A DNA stretch of 64,000 nt from an uncultured Eubacteriales bacterium (GTDB lineage: Bacteria > Bacillota > Clostridia > Christensenellales > CAG-917). The stretch covers positions 8,008-72,007 of the forward strand of contig UQVO01000008.1 in assembly GCA_900544575.1 (NCBI GenBank). Direction: 5' to 3'. Below, in pieces: positions 17,698 to 27,061 of this stretch. Each line of letters begins with the position of its first letter. The stretch's first letter is position 1. Below the pieces are notes generated by a model. That model made no database searches. It saw only the letters and a list, made by a program, of their open reading frames with translations, and was not told where the DNA came from. A program made the position numbers and the translations under genes.

Positions 17698-17817
17698 CGC
17701 CGCCGTTCGGCGAATAACTTTGTCAGCCCCGCACGACAGACCTCTTATGTACGCCAAGTACACCGCGAGCCCTGTCGTGCGGGGCTTCCTCGTTCTTCAT
17801 CCGAACGGCGGCGTCAG
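17694..17817. repeat. Nested inverted repeat covering the csoR stop codon
   Basis: The outer arms (17694-17710 and 17801-17817) are a perfect 17-bp inverted repeat containing GCCGCCGTTCGG and starting inside the csoR stop codon. The inner arms (17725-17739 and 17772-17786) are a perfect 15-bp repeat containing GCCCCGCACGACAG. The apex holds GTAC-GCCAA-GTAC. No T run follows. It could fold as a long cruciform or RNA structure; function unknown. Confidence 0.75.
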
Positions 17818-17968
17818 CCGCCTTTATCCGTGATTTTCCGCGCGACACCTGTCAGGTGCGGAATATGTGTCGGCAGCAAGCCGCGTTAAGTCGGCGCGCG
17901 GCAATTCCCGTCGGCATAATAAAAACGGACGCATTGCGCGTCCGTCTTTTTGTTGTGTCGGCGGAAAG

Positions 17969-18544
17969 TCATTTCCTTGCCACTCCGACGACTGCGGCGA
18001 GTCCGCCCGCTATCGTGCCTATGCAGGTGAGGTATGCGCCGATTCCGAGCACGCATTCCGCGCTGCCGAGCAGGGGAATGTCGATGCTTATGACGCTGTT
18101 GCAGTAGGCGACGGTCATACCCGTGAGCACCGCGCCTGCCGCGAGGGTTACTATGCCGACAAGCCCCGTGAGGAAGCGCATCAGACCGAAGTTGAGCACC
18201 ATTTTGAGCAGATAGAGCAGAGCGAGCGCGCACACCGCAATGACCGCGATATAGCCGAACACCACCATAGCCGTGCGCATCGCGGCGGGGTTGTCCCTGT
18301 CGAAGGAAATCTCTATGTCTTCGATGTTTTCGCCGTCTTCGCCGATGACCGCGTCGCTGTAATCGCCGAACGACGTGGAGTAGCTGTCGAGGTCGAATTC
18401 TTCGAGGTCGATGAGGTCGGACTCCGCCTTGACCGCCGTCCATTCGTCAATCGCAAGCCCCGTGACGGAGATGGCGCACATTGCGAGCACGACAAGCCCC
18501 ATAATTATTCCGAGCATTCCTGCTTTTTTGCCGGTTTTTGACAT
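17969..18544 (-). CDS. Small four-helix membrane protein, paralogue A
   Basis: This 191-residue protein has a basic N-terminus, a first membrane segment (GIIMGLVVLAMCAISVTGLA), an acidic extracytoplasmic stretch (about residues 40-85) and three more membrane segments. It shares the layout and a GLxxDxWTxVK motif after helix 1 with the divergent neighbour at 18747-19400, so the two look like duplicated genes. An AAGGAGG SD and a strong promoter precede it. The family is not recognised and no catalytic residues are apparent. Confidence 0.75.
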   Translation of the reverse strand: MSKTGKKAGMLGIIMGLVVLAMCAISVTGLAIDEWTAVKAESDLIDLEEFDLDSYSTSFGDYSDAVIGEDGENIEDIEISFDRDNPAAMRTAMVVFGYIAVIAVCALALLYLLKMVLNFGLMRFLTGLVGIVTLAAGAVLTGMTVAYCNSVISIDIPLLGSAECVLGIGAYLTCIGTIAGGLAAVVGVARK

Positions 18545-18584
18545 AAATGCCTCCTTTGGTCCGAAGCGTCGGACCCATAAAGAG

Positions 18585-18613
18585 AAATTAGCAGACTTTG
18601 CGACAGATGTCAA
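18585..18613 (-). promoter_or_regulatory. Promoter of membrane protein paralogue A
   Basis: On the minus strand TTGACA (18608-18613) and TAATTT (18585-18590) are 17 bases apart. The leader contains a 7-bp GGTCCGA/TCGGACC hairpin just before the SD. Confidence 0.75.
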
Positions 18614-18650
18614 TACCGCCTCCGCCGCTCTCCCGTTGCAAGCGGAACTC

Positions 18651-18700
18651 TTTTACAGGAATATTTGTTTGTTGACACCTGTAAAATGTTTTGGTAAAAT
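18651..18700 (+). promoter_or_regulatory. Promoter of membrane protein paralogue B with a candidate operator
   Basis: TTGACA (18672-18677) and TAAAAT (18695-18700) are 17 bases apart. The inverted repeat TTTTACAGG-N18-CCTGTAAAA (18651-18659 and 18678-18686) straddles the -35 element and could be a repressor site. Confidence 0.7.
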
Positions 18701-18746
18701 TATATTATCAAGCCTCGGCTGACCGGGGATAAAAAGGAGTATTGTT

Positions 18747-19400
18747 ATGGCTAAAAAGGGAAAATTGAGTATGGTCAATCTGATTGTGCTCGGGTTGCTC
18801 GTCGTCTGCCTCGTGCTGGCGATTGCGGGTCTTTCCGTTGACAACTGGACGGATGTCAAAGTGAGCGATGACATCAAAGACAGTATGTTCGGCGATATGG
18901 CGGATTCTATGACGGAGGATATGGGGATGTCTTTCGGTGACATTCTCGACACCGTGACTGCCGACGAGTTCAAAGAAAGTATGGATTACTACAAGCAGCT
19001 CATAGACGAAGCTGAAAAAGCAGGGGTGGAAGGTGACGCTCTCGACGAGCTGAAAGCGCCCTATGAGATGGGACAGAAATATGTTGCCATTGCCGCGTTC
19101 GGTCTTCTCACCGTGCTGCTTCTGGCGGTAGCCACCGTCGTGTGCGCGCTCAGCCTGTTTGTCAACGTCGGCTTCCTGCGCTTTGTCGTTATGATTGCGG
19201 GTGTGCTTGCACTCATCTCCGGCATTATAGCGATTGCGCTTACGGGTTCCATTCTCGACCTCGGCGAAACGATGGGCGAATGGGGCGATGCGACGATTAA
19301 ACCCGTCATCGGTGCGGGCGCGGCACTCGTTGCCGTGGGCGGCATTGTCGGCGGACTTTCCGGCGTCGCGTCCTTCTTCTTCGGCAAGAAAAAGAAATAA
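18747..19400 (+). CDS. Small four-helix membrane protein, paralogue B
   Basis: The 217-residue protein has a basic start, helix 1 (LIVLGLLVVCLVLAIAGL), a DNWTDVKVSDD motif, an acidic, Met-rich outer loop (about residues 40-105), three further helices and a lysine tail (FFFGKKKK). Architecture and the post-helix-1 motif match the divergent gene at 17969-18544. AAGGAG precedes the ATG. The family is not recognised; the layout is vaguely claudin-like, but no functional claim is made. Confidence 0.75.
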   Translation: MAKKGKLSMVNLIVLGLLVVCLVLAIAGLSVDNWTDVKVSDDIKDSMFGDMADSMTEDMGMSFGDILDTVTADEFKESMDYYKQLIDEAEKAGVEGDALDELKAPYEMGQKYVAIAAFGLLTVLLLAVATVVCALSLFVNVGFLRFVVMIAGVLALISGIIAIALTGSILDLGETMGEWGDATIKPVIGAGAALVAVGGIVGGLSGVASFFFGKKKK

Positions 19401-19420
19401 GCGTTCCGGCTTTGCGGACA

Positions 19421-19454
19421 CAAAAAAAGAGCGGCAGTCTGCCGCTCTTTTTGT
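19421..19454. terminator. Bidirectional terminator between paralogue B and fhs
   Basis: A 9-bp stem AGAGCGGCA/TGCCGCTCT is flanked by an A run and a T run, so it can end both convergent transcripts. Confidence 0.85.
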
Positions 19455-19506
19455 TTGCGGACGGTGAGTTTCAAAACGGCATACGGCAGGGCAGACGCGG
19501 ACGGGG

Positions 19507-21162
19507 TCACATCAGACCGTTTATCTCTCCCGTCTTTGTGTCTATGGTTATGCGGTCGGTGTTGGGGGACGCGCCCAGCCCCGGCATAAGCAGCATATTG
19601 CCGCCTATGACGACTATGAATTCCGCTCCCGCACGCGGGATGACGTCGCGCACTTCGAACACGAAATCTTCGGGAGCGCCGAGCGCCTTTTCGTCGCAGG
19701 AGAAGGAATACTGTGTCTTGGCTATGCAGACGGGGAAGCGGGCATATTCGGGATTGCTTTCGATTTTGGCGAGATGTTCGAGCGCGAGGGGAGAGTAAGT
19801 CACATCCGCCGCGCCGTATACGCCTTGCGCGACGGCGGCGATTTTGGCGCGCACCGGGTCGTCGTCCGCGTAAGCGTAATTCACGCCGTTGTTTTCGAGG
19901 GCGCACATCTCAGCCACCTTTCGGGCGAGTGTGCGAGCGCCTTCGCCGCCCTTTGCGAAGCCTTCCGTCAGCACCGCTTCCGCGCCGCATTCGCGGCAGA
20001 GCGCAGCGAGCGCTTCAAGCTCCGCGTCCGTGTCGGCGGCAAATCTGTTTATTGCCACAACAACCCTGCTTCCGAACCGTTTCAGGTTGTTAAGATGACG
20101 TTTTACGTTGCTGAACCCGCGTTTCAGCGCTTCGACGTTTTCTTCCGAGGCGTGTTCCTTCGGTACGCCGCCGTTGAATTTCAGACTCCTCGCCGTGACG
20201 ACGAGCACTATGCAGTCGGGTGACAACCCTGCTTTGCGGCATTTGATGTCGAGGAATTTCTCCCCGCCGAGTTCCGCGCCGAAACCCGCTTCCGTCACGA
20301 CGTAATCCGCGTGCGTGAGCGCGGCGCGCGTGGCGAGTATGCTGTTGCACCCGTGCGCGATGTTGGCGAAGGGGCCTCCGTGAACGTATGCGGGCGTGCC
20401 TTCCAGCGTCTGGACGAGGTTGGGGCGCAACGCGTCGCGGAGCAGTACGGTCATCGACTCCTCCGCTCTGAGGTCGCGGGCACGGATTTCACGTCCGTCC
20501 GCACCGTAGCCGACGACGATGTTGCCGAGCCTGCGTTTGAGGTCGGCGAGGGAAGAGGAAAGGCAGAGCACCGCCATTATCTCGCTTGCGGCGGTGATGA
20601 CGAAACCGTCCGTGCGGGGCACTCCGTTCGCGCTTCCTCCCAGCCCCACTTCCACCACGCGCAGGGCGCGGTCGTTGAGGTCGAGGCATCTGCGCCAAAT
20701 CACTTCCTTTATCCCGAGAGCGTTGCCGAATTTTATGTGATTGTCTATGAGCGCGGAGAGCAGATTGTTGGCGGAAGTTATGGCGTGGAAATCTCCCGTG
20801 AAATGCAGGTTTATGTCTTCCATCGGGATAATCTGCGCGTAACCGCCGCCGCAAGCGCCGCCCTTTATGCCGAAGACAGGCCCCAGCGAAGGCTCTCGCA
20901 GTGCGAGGCAGGCGTTCATTCCCTCCCTGCGCATACCGTCTGCAAGGCTGATGCTGACCGTGGTCTTGCCTTCGCCGAGAGGGGTGGGGTTCATCGCCGT
21001 GACGAGCACGAGCTTAGCTTTTTTGTTCCCTTCCGCGAGAGGGACCTTTGCCTTGTATTTGCCGTAGCATTCCAAATCGTCTGCGGCATAACCGAGCTTC
21101 GCCGCGATTTCGGTCACGGGAATGGGGGTGGCGTTTCTTGCGATTTCGACATCACTCAACAT
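19507..21162 (-). CDS. fhs: Formate--tetrahydrofolate ligase
   Basis: This 551-residue enzyme makes 10-formyl-THF from formate, THF and ATP, entering one-carbon metabolism (purines, serine/glycine, or the methyl branch of the Wood-Ljungdahl pathway). It has the P-loop PTPLGEGKTT, the family segments REPSLGPVFGIKGGACGGGY and DINLHFTGD, and ASEIMAVLCL. Length is normal (about 555). AAGGAG precedes the ATG. No other Wood-Ljungdahl gene is nearby, so acetogenesis cannot be inferred. The upstream leader is unusually structured. Confidence 0.96.
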   Translation of the reverse strand: MLSDVEIARNATPIPVTEIAAKLGYAADDLECYGKYKAKVPLAEGNKKAKLVLVTAMNPTPLGEGKTTVSISLADGMRREGMNACLALREPSLGPVFGIKGGACGGGYAQIIPMEDINLHFTGDFHAITSANNLLSALIDNHIKFGNALGIKEVIWRRCLDLNDRALRVVEVGLGGSANGVPRTDGFVITAASEIMAVLCLSSSLADLKRRLGNIVVGYGADGREIRARDLRAEESMTVLLRDALRPNLVQTLEGTPAYVHGGPFANIAHGCNSILATRAALTHADYVVTEAGFGAELGGEKFLDIKCRKAGLSPDCIVLVVTARSLKFNGGVPKEHASEENVEALKRGFSNVKRHLNNLKRFGSRVVVAINRFAADTDAELEALAALCRECGAEAVLTEGFAKGGEGARTLARKVAEMCALENNGVNYAYADDDPVRAKIAAVAQGVYGAADVTYSPLALEHLAKIESNPEYARFPVCIAKTQYSFSCDEKALGAPEDFVFEVRDVIPRAGAEFIVVIGGNMLLMPGLGASPNTDRITIDTKTGEINGLM

Positions 21163-21179
21163 ATTTTTCTCCTTAAAAG

Positions 21180-21296
21180 TGCCGCGCGTACGACCGTGCG
21201 TACATTGCGCGAGCGCCGCGCGTGCGGGCGCGCTATGTGCCCCCGCGGCGCTCGTATCGTCCTATAAATTATAATACACCTGTTATGTTTTTTCCA
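21180..21296 (-). promoter_or_regulatory. Promoter and structured leader of fhs
   Basis: On the minus strand TGGAAA (21291-21296) and TATAAT (21268-21273) are 17 bases apart. The ~95-base leader contains a perfect 11-bp inverted repeat CGAGCGCCGCG (arms 21210-21220 and 21244-21254) and a smaller GTACG/CGTAC stem nearer the SD. No known riboswitch class was recognised in it. Confidence 0.5.
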
Positions 21297-21324
21297 CTAT
21301 TTTGGCGATTTGTGCCAAATATTA

Positions 21325-21353
21325 TTGCGCGGACAAGGCTTTTATAATATAAT
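21325..21353 (+). promoter_or_regulatory. Promoter of the membrane protein gene at 21397
   Basis: TTGCGC (21325-21330) and TATAAT (21348-21353) are separated by 17 bases; a second overlapping TATAAT starts at 21343. Confidence 0.6.
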
Positions 21354-21396
21354 ACACCCATATTGGCATTGCCGTGTGCGGCAAGGTCGGGGGATA

Positions 21397-22092
21397 ATGA
21401 TGAGAAAACAACTTAAAAAGAACGAGAAAGTGCAGATAGGGCTGTTCACCCTGGCGGGACTCATAATCGTGCTCGGCATACTGTTCCTCGTCAACGCAAT
21501 GCAGGAAGACCCCGCGAACGGCTTCTTCCCCGCGTTCTGCGAGATGGACAATATCCTCGCCAAGTACATCATCGTCATTCTGACCATGGCGTGCGGCATA
21601 ATGCTTTTCTCCAACGTGGCAATCACGGTCGAGGACAGGAAACTCCGCAACGGTCTGACGATAGGCATCACGGCGTTCTCAACCGTGCTCACCGTCCCGC
21701 TCGTGTATGTGTTCATCGCGATTATGCCTTATGCGGCAAATCCCGTTCCGTTCGAGGAGCTGAACGCGGTGGACGCGCTGATGCGTACGGACAGGATTTA
21801 CGAAGGCTTCGTGGCGTGGTTCGGCGACGGCGGGCTTATGTGGGCGGTGCTTGCGGTGATGCTGCTTCTCTCGCTGGTGTTCATCACCTTCCCCCTTCTC
21901 ACCGGCATTATGGCGGTGAAAAACGAGCAGACGCTGGGGTTCAAAAAGAAAGGTTTCCCCTTCGGGGTCATTACGCTGCCCGTGGTCGAAAGGCTGAGGG
22001 CGGAAGCTGCCGCGGAAGAAGCGGCGGAAGAAGAGGATGAGGCGCCGGACATTTTGCAGATGGCGGCAGCCGACGAGGAAGCGGTCGGATAA
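21397..22092 (+). CDS. Predicted four-helix membrane protein, unknown function
   Basis: The 231-residue protein has four hydrophobic segments (about residues 14-34, 55-75, 88-110 and 145-170) and a C-terminal cytoplasmic tail rich in Ala and Glu (residues 195-231). No family was recognised and no catalytic motif is visible. The start is one of two adjacent ATGs after a weak GGGGG. It stands alone between fhs (divergent) and gdhA, with its own promoter. Codon use matches its neighbours. Confidence 0.7.
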   Translation: MMRKQLKKNEKVQIGLFTLAGLIIVLGILFLVNAMQEDPANGFFPAFCEMDNILAKYIIVILTMACGIMLFSNVAITVEDRKLRNGLTIGITAFSTVLTVPLVYVFIAIMPYAANPVPFEELNAVDALMRTDRIYEGFVAWFGDGGLMWAVLAVMLLLSLVFITFPLLTGIMAVKNEQTLGFKKKGFPFGVITLPVVERLRAEAAAEEAAEEEDEAPDILQMAAADEEAVG

Positions 22093-22233
22093 AAGGTTTC
22101 CCGCAAAGGAGCGGGAAAGGTAACGGCAATGGACGTTTTGACGTGCGGTGTTCTGCGCCGCGCGTTTTTGTTTTCCGGATGCAGGCGCATCCGCGCGGAA
22201 AATCCGTCAACATCCCGCCGTCGTGCGGTATGA

Positions 22234-23595
<1,362 letters not shown>

Positions 23596-23710
23596 CGGGA
23601 TGCGCCGCACCCCGCGGCGAGCTTTACGCCGCGAGTGCGGGCGCGCCGCGAAAAGTTATGCGCGAAAAGATATGTCGGCGCGGAAATCGCAAAAATAATG
23701 CTTTATAATG

Positions 23711-23740
23711 ACAAAAACGCGGTTTTAACCGCGTTTTTGT
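23711..23740. terminator. Bidirectional terminator between gdhA and dapB
   Basis: A perfect 14-bp stem ACAAAAACGCGGTT with its complement and a TT loop gives a T run on either strand. Confidence 0.9.
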
Positions 23741-23775
23741 AAAATTGTCGCTATATTGTCGTTATACGGCACGGA

Positions 23776-24972
23776 TTACTTTATGCCGTAATATTTTTTG
23801 AGCGCCGCTTCCGCCGCGGGCAGGGACTTGGAGTCTATGCAGCAGGAAATCTGCGTTTCGGAGGTGGTGATTGCGAAAACTTCCGCCCCCGCGTCGCGCA
23901 GCAAAGAGAGCACGTCCGCGGCGACGCCGCTCTTGTGTTCCATTCCCGCGCCCTCCGCGGTTATCTTCGCCGCGCCGCGCACCGTCTTTTGCAGGGTGCA
24001 GGCGGGGATGTATCCCTCCGCTTTTTTCAGGTCGCTGCCTTTCAGGGTGAAGGACGCCGCCGCCGTTTCGTCGGGATTGAAATGGTGGCTTATCATATCG
24101 AGGTTGATGTCGTTGCTCTTTATGGCGTCCAGCAAAGAGAGGAAGTCGTCGAATGCAATGCGGGGCAGGGTGACGAGAGCGACGTCCTCCTCCGTAGAAA
24201 CGGAAGTCACGGCATAGTTCTGGGCGATGATGGACGTCATATCGTAAAGCCCGGACGTCTTTGTCATCAGAAATTTCGCCGCGCGGAGCGCGCCGCGCAC
24301 GAACACTTCCTTGTTTTCGGACTCGTGCGCAAGGGTGATGACCTCGCCTGTGCCGAGGAACATTATCTCGTGTTTGCCGACCACCGTGCCGCCGCGGACG
24401 GCGTGGATGCCTATCTCGTTCTTTTCTCTGCGGCGGTGCGCCTCGTGCCTGCCGTAAACGGGGGTGAGCGAGTTGTCGCGCACGCCGTTTATCTCCTGCG
24501 CAAGAGTGAGCGCGGTGCCGCTGGGCGAGTCGAGCTTGCGGTTGTGGTGCGTTTCGACGATTTCGATGTCGTAGTCCTCACCGAGGAATTTTGCCGCCTC
24601 TTTGGCAAGGTTGCCCAGCAGATTGACGCCGAGGGACATATTGCTCGCCCTGAAAACGGGGACGTCTTTTGCGGCGTATTCTATGCGCTTTTCCTGTTCG
24701 GGGGTGTAGCCCGTCGTGGCGAGGACGAGCCTCGCGCGCTTTTCGGCGGCGTAGGCGAGAATGTCGTCCAGCGCGGCGGGGGAGGAGAAGTCCACCACCA
24801 CGTCCGCGTCGAGAGGGGCGTCGGCGAATTTTCTGTAAACGGGATAGGGCAGGTCGTCCGCGCCGTTCACGTCCACGCCGAACACCGCCTCGAACTCCGT
24901 CGAGCCGATGAGGGATTTGTAAATCGTTCTTCCGATGCGTCCGGCGGCGCCGGACACGGCAATTTTAATCAT
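23776..24972 (-). CDS. dapB: 4-Hydroxy-tetrahydrodipicolinate reductase fused to an aspartokinase-like ACT pair
   Basis: Residues 1-249 are a complete DapB: Rossmann GAAGRIGRTIY, LATTGYTPEQ, the catalytic EIVETHHNRKLDSPSGTAL and EIMFLGTGEVITLAHES. It reduces the dipicolinate precursor in lysine and diaminopimelate synthesis. Residues 250-398 are an extra domain resembling the tandem ACT regulatory region of aspartokinases (INLDMISHHFN; EGAGMEHKSGVAADVLSLL; ITTSETQISCCID). Normal DapB is about 250-270 residues, so this is a fusion that may give amino-acid feedback. The gene follows dapA by three bases in the asd-dapA-dapB operon. Confidence 0.93.
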   Translation of the reverse strand: MIKIAVSGAAGRIGRTIYKSLIGSTEFEAVFGVDVNGADDLPYPVYRKFADAPLDADVVVDFSSPAALDDILAYAAEKRARLVLATTGYTPEQEKRIEYAAKDVPVFRASNMSLGVNLLGNLAKEAAKFLGEDYDIEIVETHHNRKLDSPSGTALTLAQEINGVRDNSLTPVYGRHEAHRRREKNEIGIHAVRGGTVVGKHEIMFLGTGEVITLAHESENKEVFVRGALRAAKFLMTKTSGLYDMTSIIAQNYAVTSVSTEEDVALVTLPRIAFDDFLSLLDAIKSNDINLDMISHHFNPDETAAASFTLKGSDLKKAEGYIPACTLQKTVRGAAKITAEGAGMEHKSGVAADVLSLLRDAGAEVFAITTSETQISCCIDSKSLPAAEAALKKYYGIK

Positions 24973-24975
24973 ACG

Positions 24976-25845
24976 TCAGATAAAAGAGGGCAGGAGTTTT
25001 TCCAGCTTTGCGGCGTTTTCCGCGGTCATTTCGGTGAGGGGCAGACGGAGCAGACCGTTGCACAGTCCGCGCAGCTGCATCGCCTTTTTGACGGGGATGG
25101 GGTTGACTTCGCTGAACAGAGCGCGCACGAAGGGGAGCATATCGAGCTGCATCTTCGCCGCCTTTTTCAGGTCGCCCGCAAGGAATGCGGAGGTCATTTC
25201 CGCAGTAAAGCGCGGGGCGGCGTTGCTCGCGACGCTGATGACGCCCATTCCGCCCATTGCCATCACGGGGACGGTGATGCCGTCGTCTCCGCTGTAAACG
25301 ACCGCTTTGCCCTCGGAGAGTCGGATTGCCTCCTCAATCTGTTCCATATTCCCGCTCGCTTCTTTGATTGCCGCGATGTTTTCGTGCTCGGCAAGTTCCG
25401 CAAACGTGGCGGGGAGCATATTCACTCCCGTGCGTCCGGGGACGTTGTAGCAGATGATGGGGGTGTGCACCGCGTCGGCGACGGCGCGGAAATGTTCGAT
25501 AAGACCGCGCTGGGTGGCTTTGTTGTAGTAAGGCGTGACGAGCAGAAGCGCGTCCGCGCCCATCTTTTCGGCGAGCACCGACATTTCGACGGCGGCTTTG
25601 GTGGAGTTCGCTCCCGTGCCTACTATGACGGGGAGTCTGCCTTTCAGCTTTTTCACCGAAAACTCGATGACCGCTTTTTTCTCTTCCGCGCTCATCGTGG
25701 CGGGTTCGCCCGTCGTGCCGAGCACGACCACGGCGTCCACGCCGCCCGCGAGCTGGTCGTCCAGAATGCGGTCCAGACTCTCAAAGTCCACTCCGTCGGA
25801 AGTGAACGGTGTGATAAGTGCCGTTGCGGTACCCTTGAATATCAT
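24976..25845 (-). CDS. dapA: 4-Hydroxy-tetrahydrodipicolinate synthase
   Basis: This 289-residue TIM-barrel lyase condenses pyruvate with aspartate semialdehyde, the first committed lysine step. The N-terminus (FKGTATALITPFT) is typical; the Tyr of IICYNVPGRTG and the Schiff-base Lys of IAAIKEASGNM are visible, as is GTTGEPATMS. The start with GGAGG lies within the end of asd, so translation is probably coupled. Together with asd it supplies DapB with substrate. Confidence 0.96.
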   Translation of the reverse strand: MIFKGTATALITPFTSDGVDFESLDRILDDQLAGGVDAVVVLGTTGEPATMSAEEKKAVIEFSVKKLKGRLPVIVGTGANSTKAAVEMSVLAEKMGADALLLVTPYYNKATQRGLIEHFRAVADAVHTPIICYNVPGRTGVNMLPATFAELAEHENIAAIKEASGNMEQIEEAIRLSEGKAVVYSGDDGITVPVMAMGGMGVISVASNAAPRFTAEMTSAFLAGDLKKAAKMQLDMLPFVRALFSEVNPIPVKKAMQLRGLCNGLLRLPLTEMTAENAAKLEKLLPSFI

Positions 25846-25846
25846 T

Positions 25847-26857
25847 TTATGCCTCCGAAGCGTTCTTGATGAGCAGTTGGACAATCTGCACGGCGTTGGT
25901 GGCGGCGCCTTTGCGGATGTTGTCCGCGACGCACCAGATGTTGACGCCGCTGTCCACGCTCTCGTCTATCCTCACTCTGCCGACATAGACTTCGTCGTGG
26001 TTTTCGGCGAGGATGGGCATGGGATAAATGTTGTTCTTGACGTCGTCCATAAGGATGAGCCCGGGGAAGTGGGAGAGGCAGTCGAACACCTCTTCCTTGG
26101 TGCAGGGCTTCTTGAACTCCACGTTGATGGACTCGCTGTGGCCGTGGAAGACGGGCACGCGGACGGTGGTCGCCGTAATGCGGAGAGAGGGGTCGTGAAG
26201 AATTTTCTTCGTTTCCTCAATCATCTTCCATTCCTCTTTGGTGTAGCCGTTGTCGAGGAAGACGTCGATGTGGGGCAGCATATTGAACGCGATGGGATAG
26301 GGGAACTTTTCGGGAGCTCTCCCTTCCACGCCGTATTTGAGGTCGTTGTAACCCGCGACGCCCGCGCCGGACACCGCCTGATAGGTGGAGTAGACTATGC
26401 GTTTGATGCCGAATCTGTCATAGAGGGGTTTGAGCGCGACGACCGCCTGGATGGTGGAGCAGTTGGGGTTGGCGATGATGCCTTTGTTCCACTTGACGTC
26501 CTCGGGGTTGACCTCGGGGACCACGAGGGGAACGTCGTCGTACATACGCCACTGGCTGCTGTTGTCCACGACGACCGCGCCCGCTTCGACGAAGACGGGG
26601 GCGAACTTGGCGGAAGTGCCCGCGCCTGCGGAGAACAGGGCGAAGTCAACCTTGCCTTTCAACGCCATGACGTTGTCCTCGGTGAGCTCGATGACCGTGT
26701 GGGGTTTGCCCATAAAGTCGATTTGTTTGCCCGCGCTTCTCGCGGACGCGAAAAGATAGTAGTTCTCCACGGGGAGCTGTCTTTCGGTGAGCACTTCGAG
26801 GAACTTGTTGCCGACCATACCGGTCGCGCCGACCACGGCGATGTTGAACTTTTTCAT
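25847..26857 (-). CDS. asd: Aspartate-semialdehyde dehydrogenase
   Basis: This 336-residue enzyme reduces aspartyl phosphate to aspartate semialdehyde with NADPH, the branch point to lysine and to homoserine. It has the Rossmann VVGATGMVG, the catalytic cysteine in NPNCSTIQ, and the catalytic histidine in VPVFHGHSES. An AGGAGG SD and a consensus promoter precede it, making it first in asd-dapA-dapB. Homoserine dehydrogenase, the competing consumer, is at 35.6 kb. No lysine riboswitch was seen in the short leader. Confidence 0.96.
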   Translation of the reverse strand: MKKFNIAVVGATGMVGNKFLEVLTERQLPVENYYLFASARSAGKQIDFMGKPHTVIELTEDNVMALKGKVDFALFSAGAGTSAKFAPVFVEAGAVVVDNSSQWRMYDDVPLVVPEVNPEDVKWNKGIIANPNCSTIQAVVALKPLYDRFGIKRIVYSTYQAVSGAGVAGYNDLKYGVEGRAPEKFPYPIAFNMLPHIDVFLDNGYTKEEWKMIEETKKILHDPSLRITATTVRVPVFHGHSESINVEFKKPCTKEEVFDCLSHFPGLILMDDVKNNIYPMPILAENHDEVYVGRVRIDESVDSGVNIWCVADNIRKGAATNAVQIVQLLIKNASEA

Positions 26858-26896
26858 AAAACCTCCTGTATCCCCTTACCCTTTATTGTAAAGAAA

Positions 26897-26925
26897 AGTA
26901 TATTAACACACTTGTCGGATGTCAA
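26897..26925 (-). promoter_or_regulatory. Promoter of the asd-dapA-dapB operon
   Basis: TTGACA (26920-26925) and TATACT (26897-26902) on the minus strand are separated by 17 bases, near consensus. The leader is about 35 bases, too short for a lysine riboswitch. Confidence 0.85.
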
Positions 26926-27006
26926 TAAAATTGTCGCAATTCGGCGCATAATCCGCTTCGTCCGCCGCCCGCCGCCCGTGAATTTTTCATAATTCATTCT
27001 ATTGAT

Positions 27007-27035
27007 TTGATATTTAATGTGTGTTAGTGTAGAAT
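27007..27035 (+). promoter_or_regulatory. Promoter of the membrane protein-TPR-HEAT gene cluster
   Basis: TTGATA (27007-27012) and TAGAAT (27030-27035) are 17 bases apart, 26 bases before the start codon. Confidence 0.6.
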
Positions 27036-27061
27036 ATACGCAGTCAAAAGAAGGAGCTGTT

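Noticed and set aside
23935-25869. Long open frame (644 codons) on the plus strand across dapB and dapA
   Set aside because: Antisense shadow of two well-supported lysine genes.
26858-26925. Lysine riboswitch before asd
   Set aside because: The promoter lies too close to the start codon to leave room for the ~170-base aptamer.
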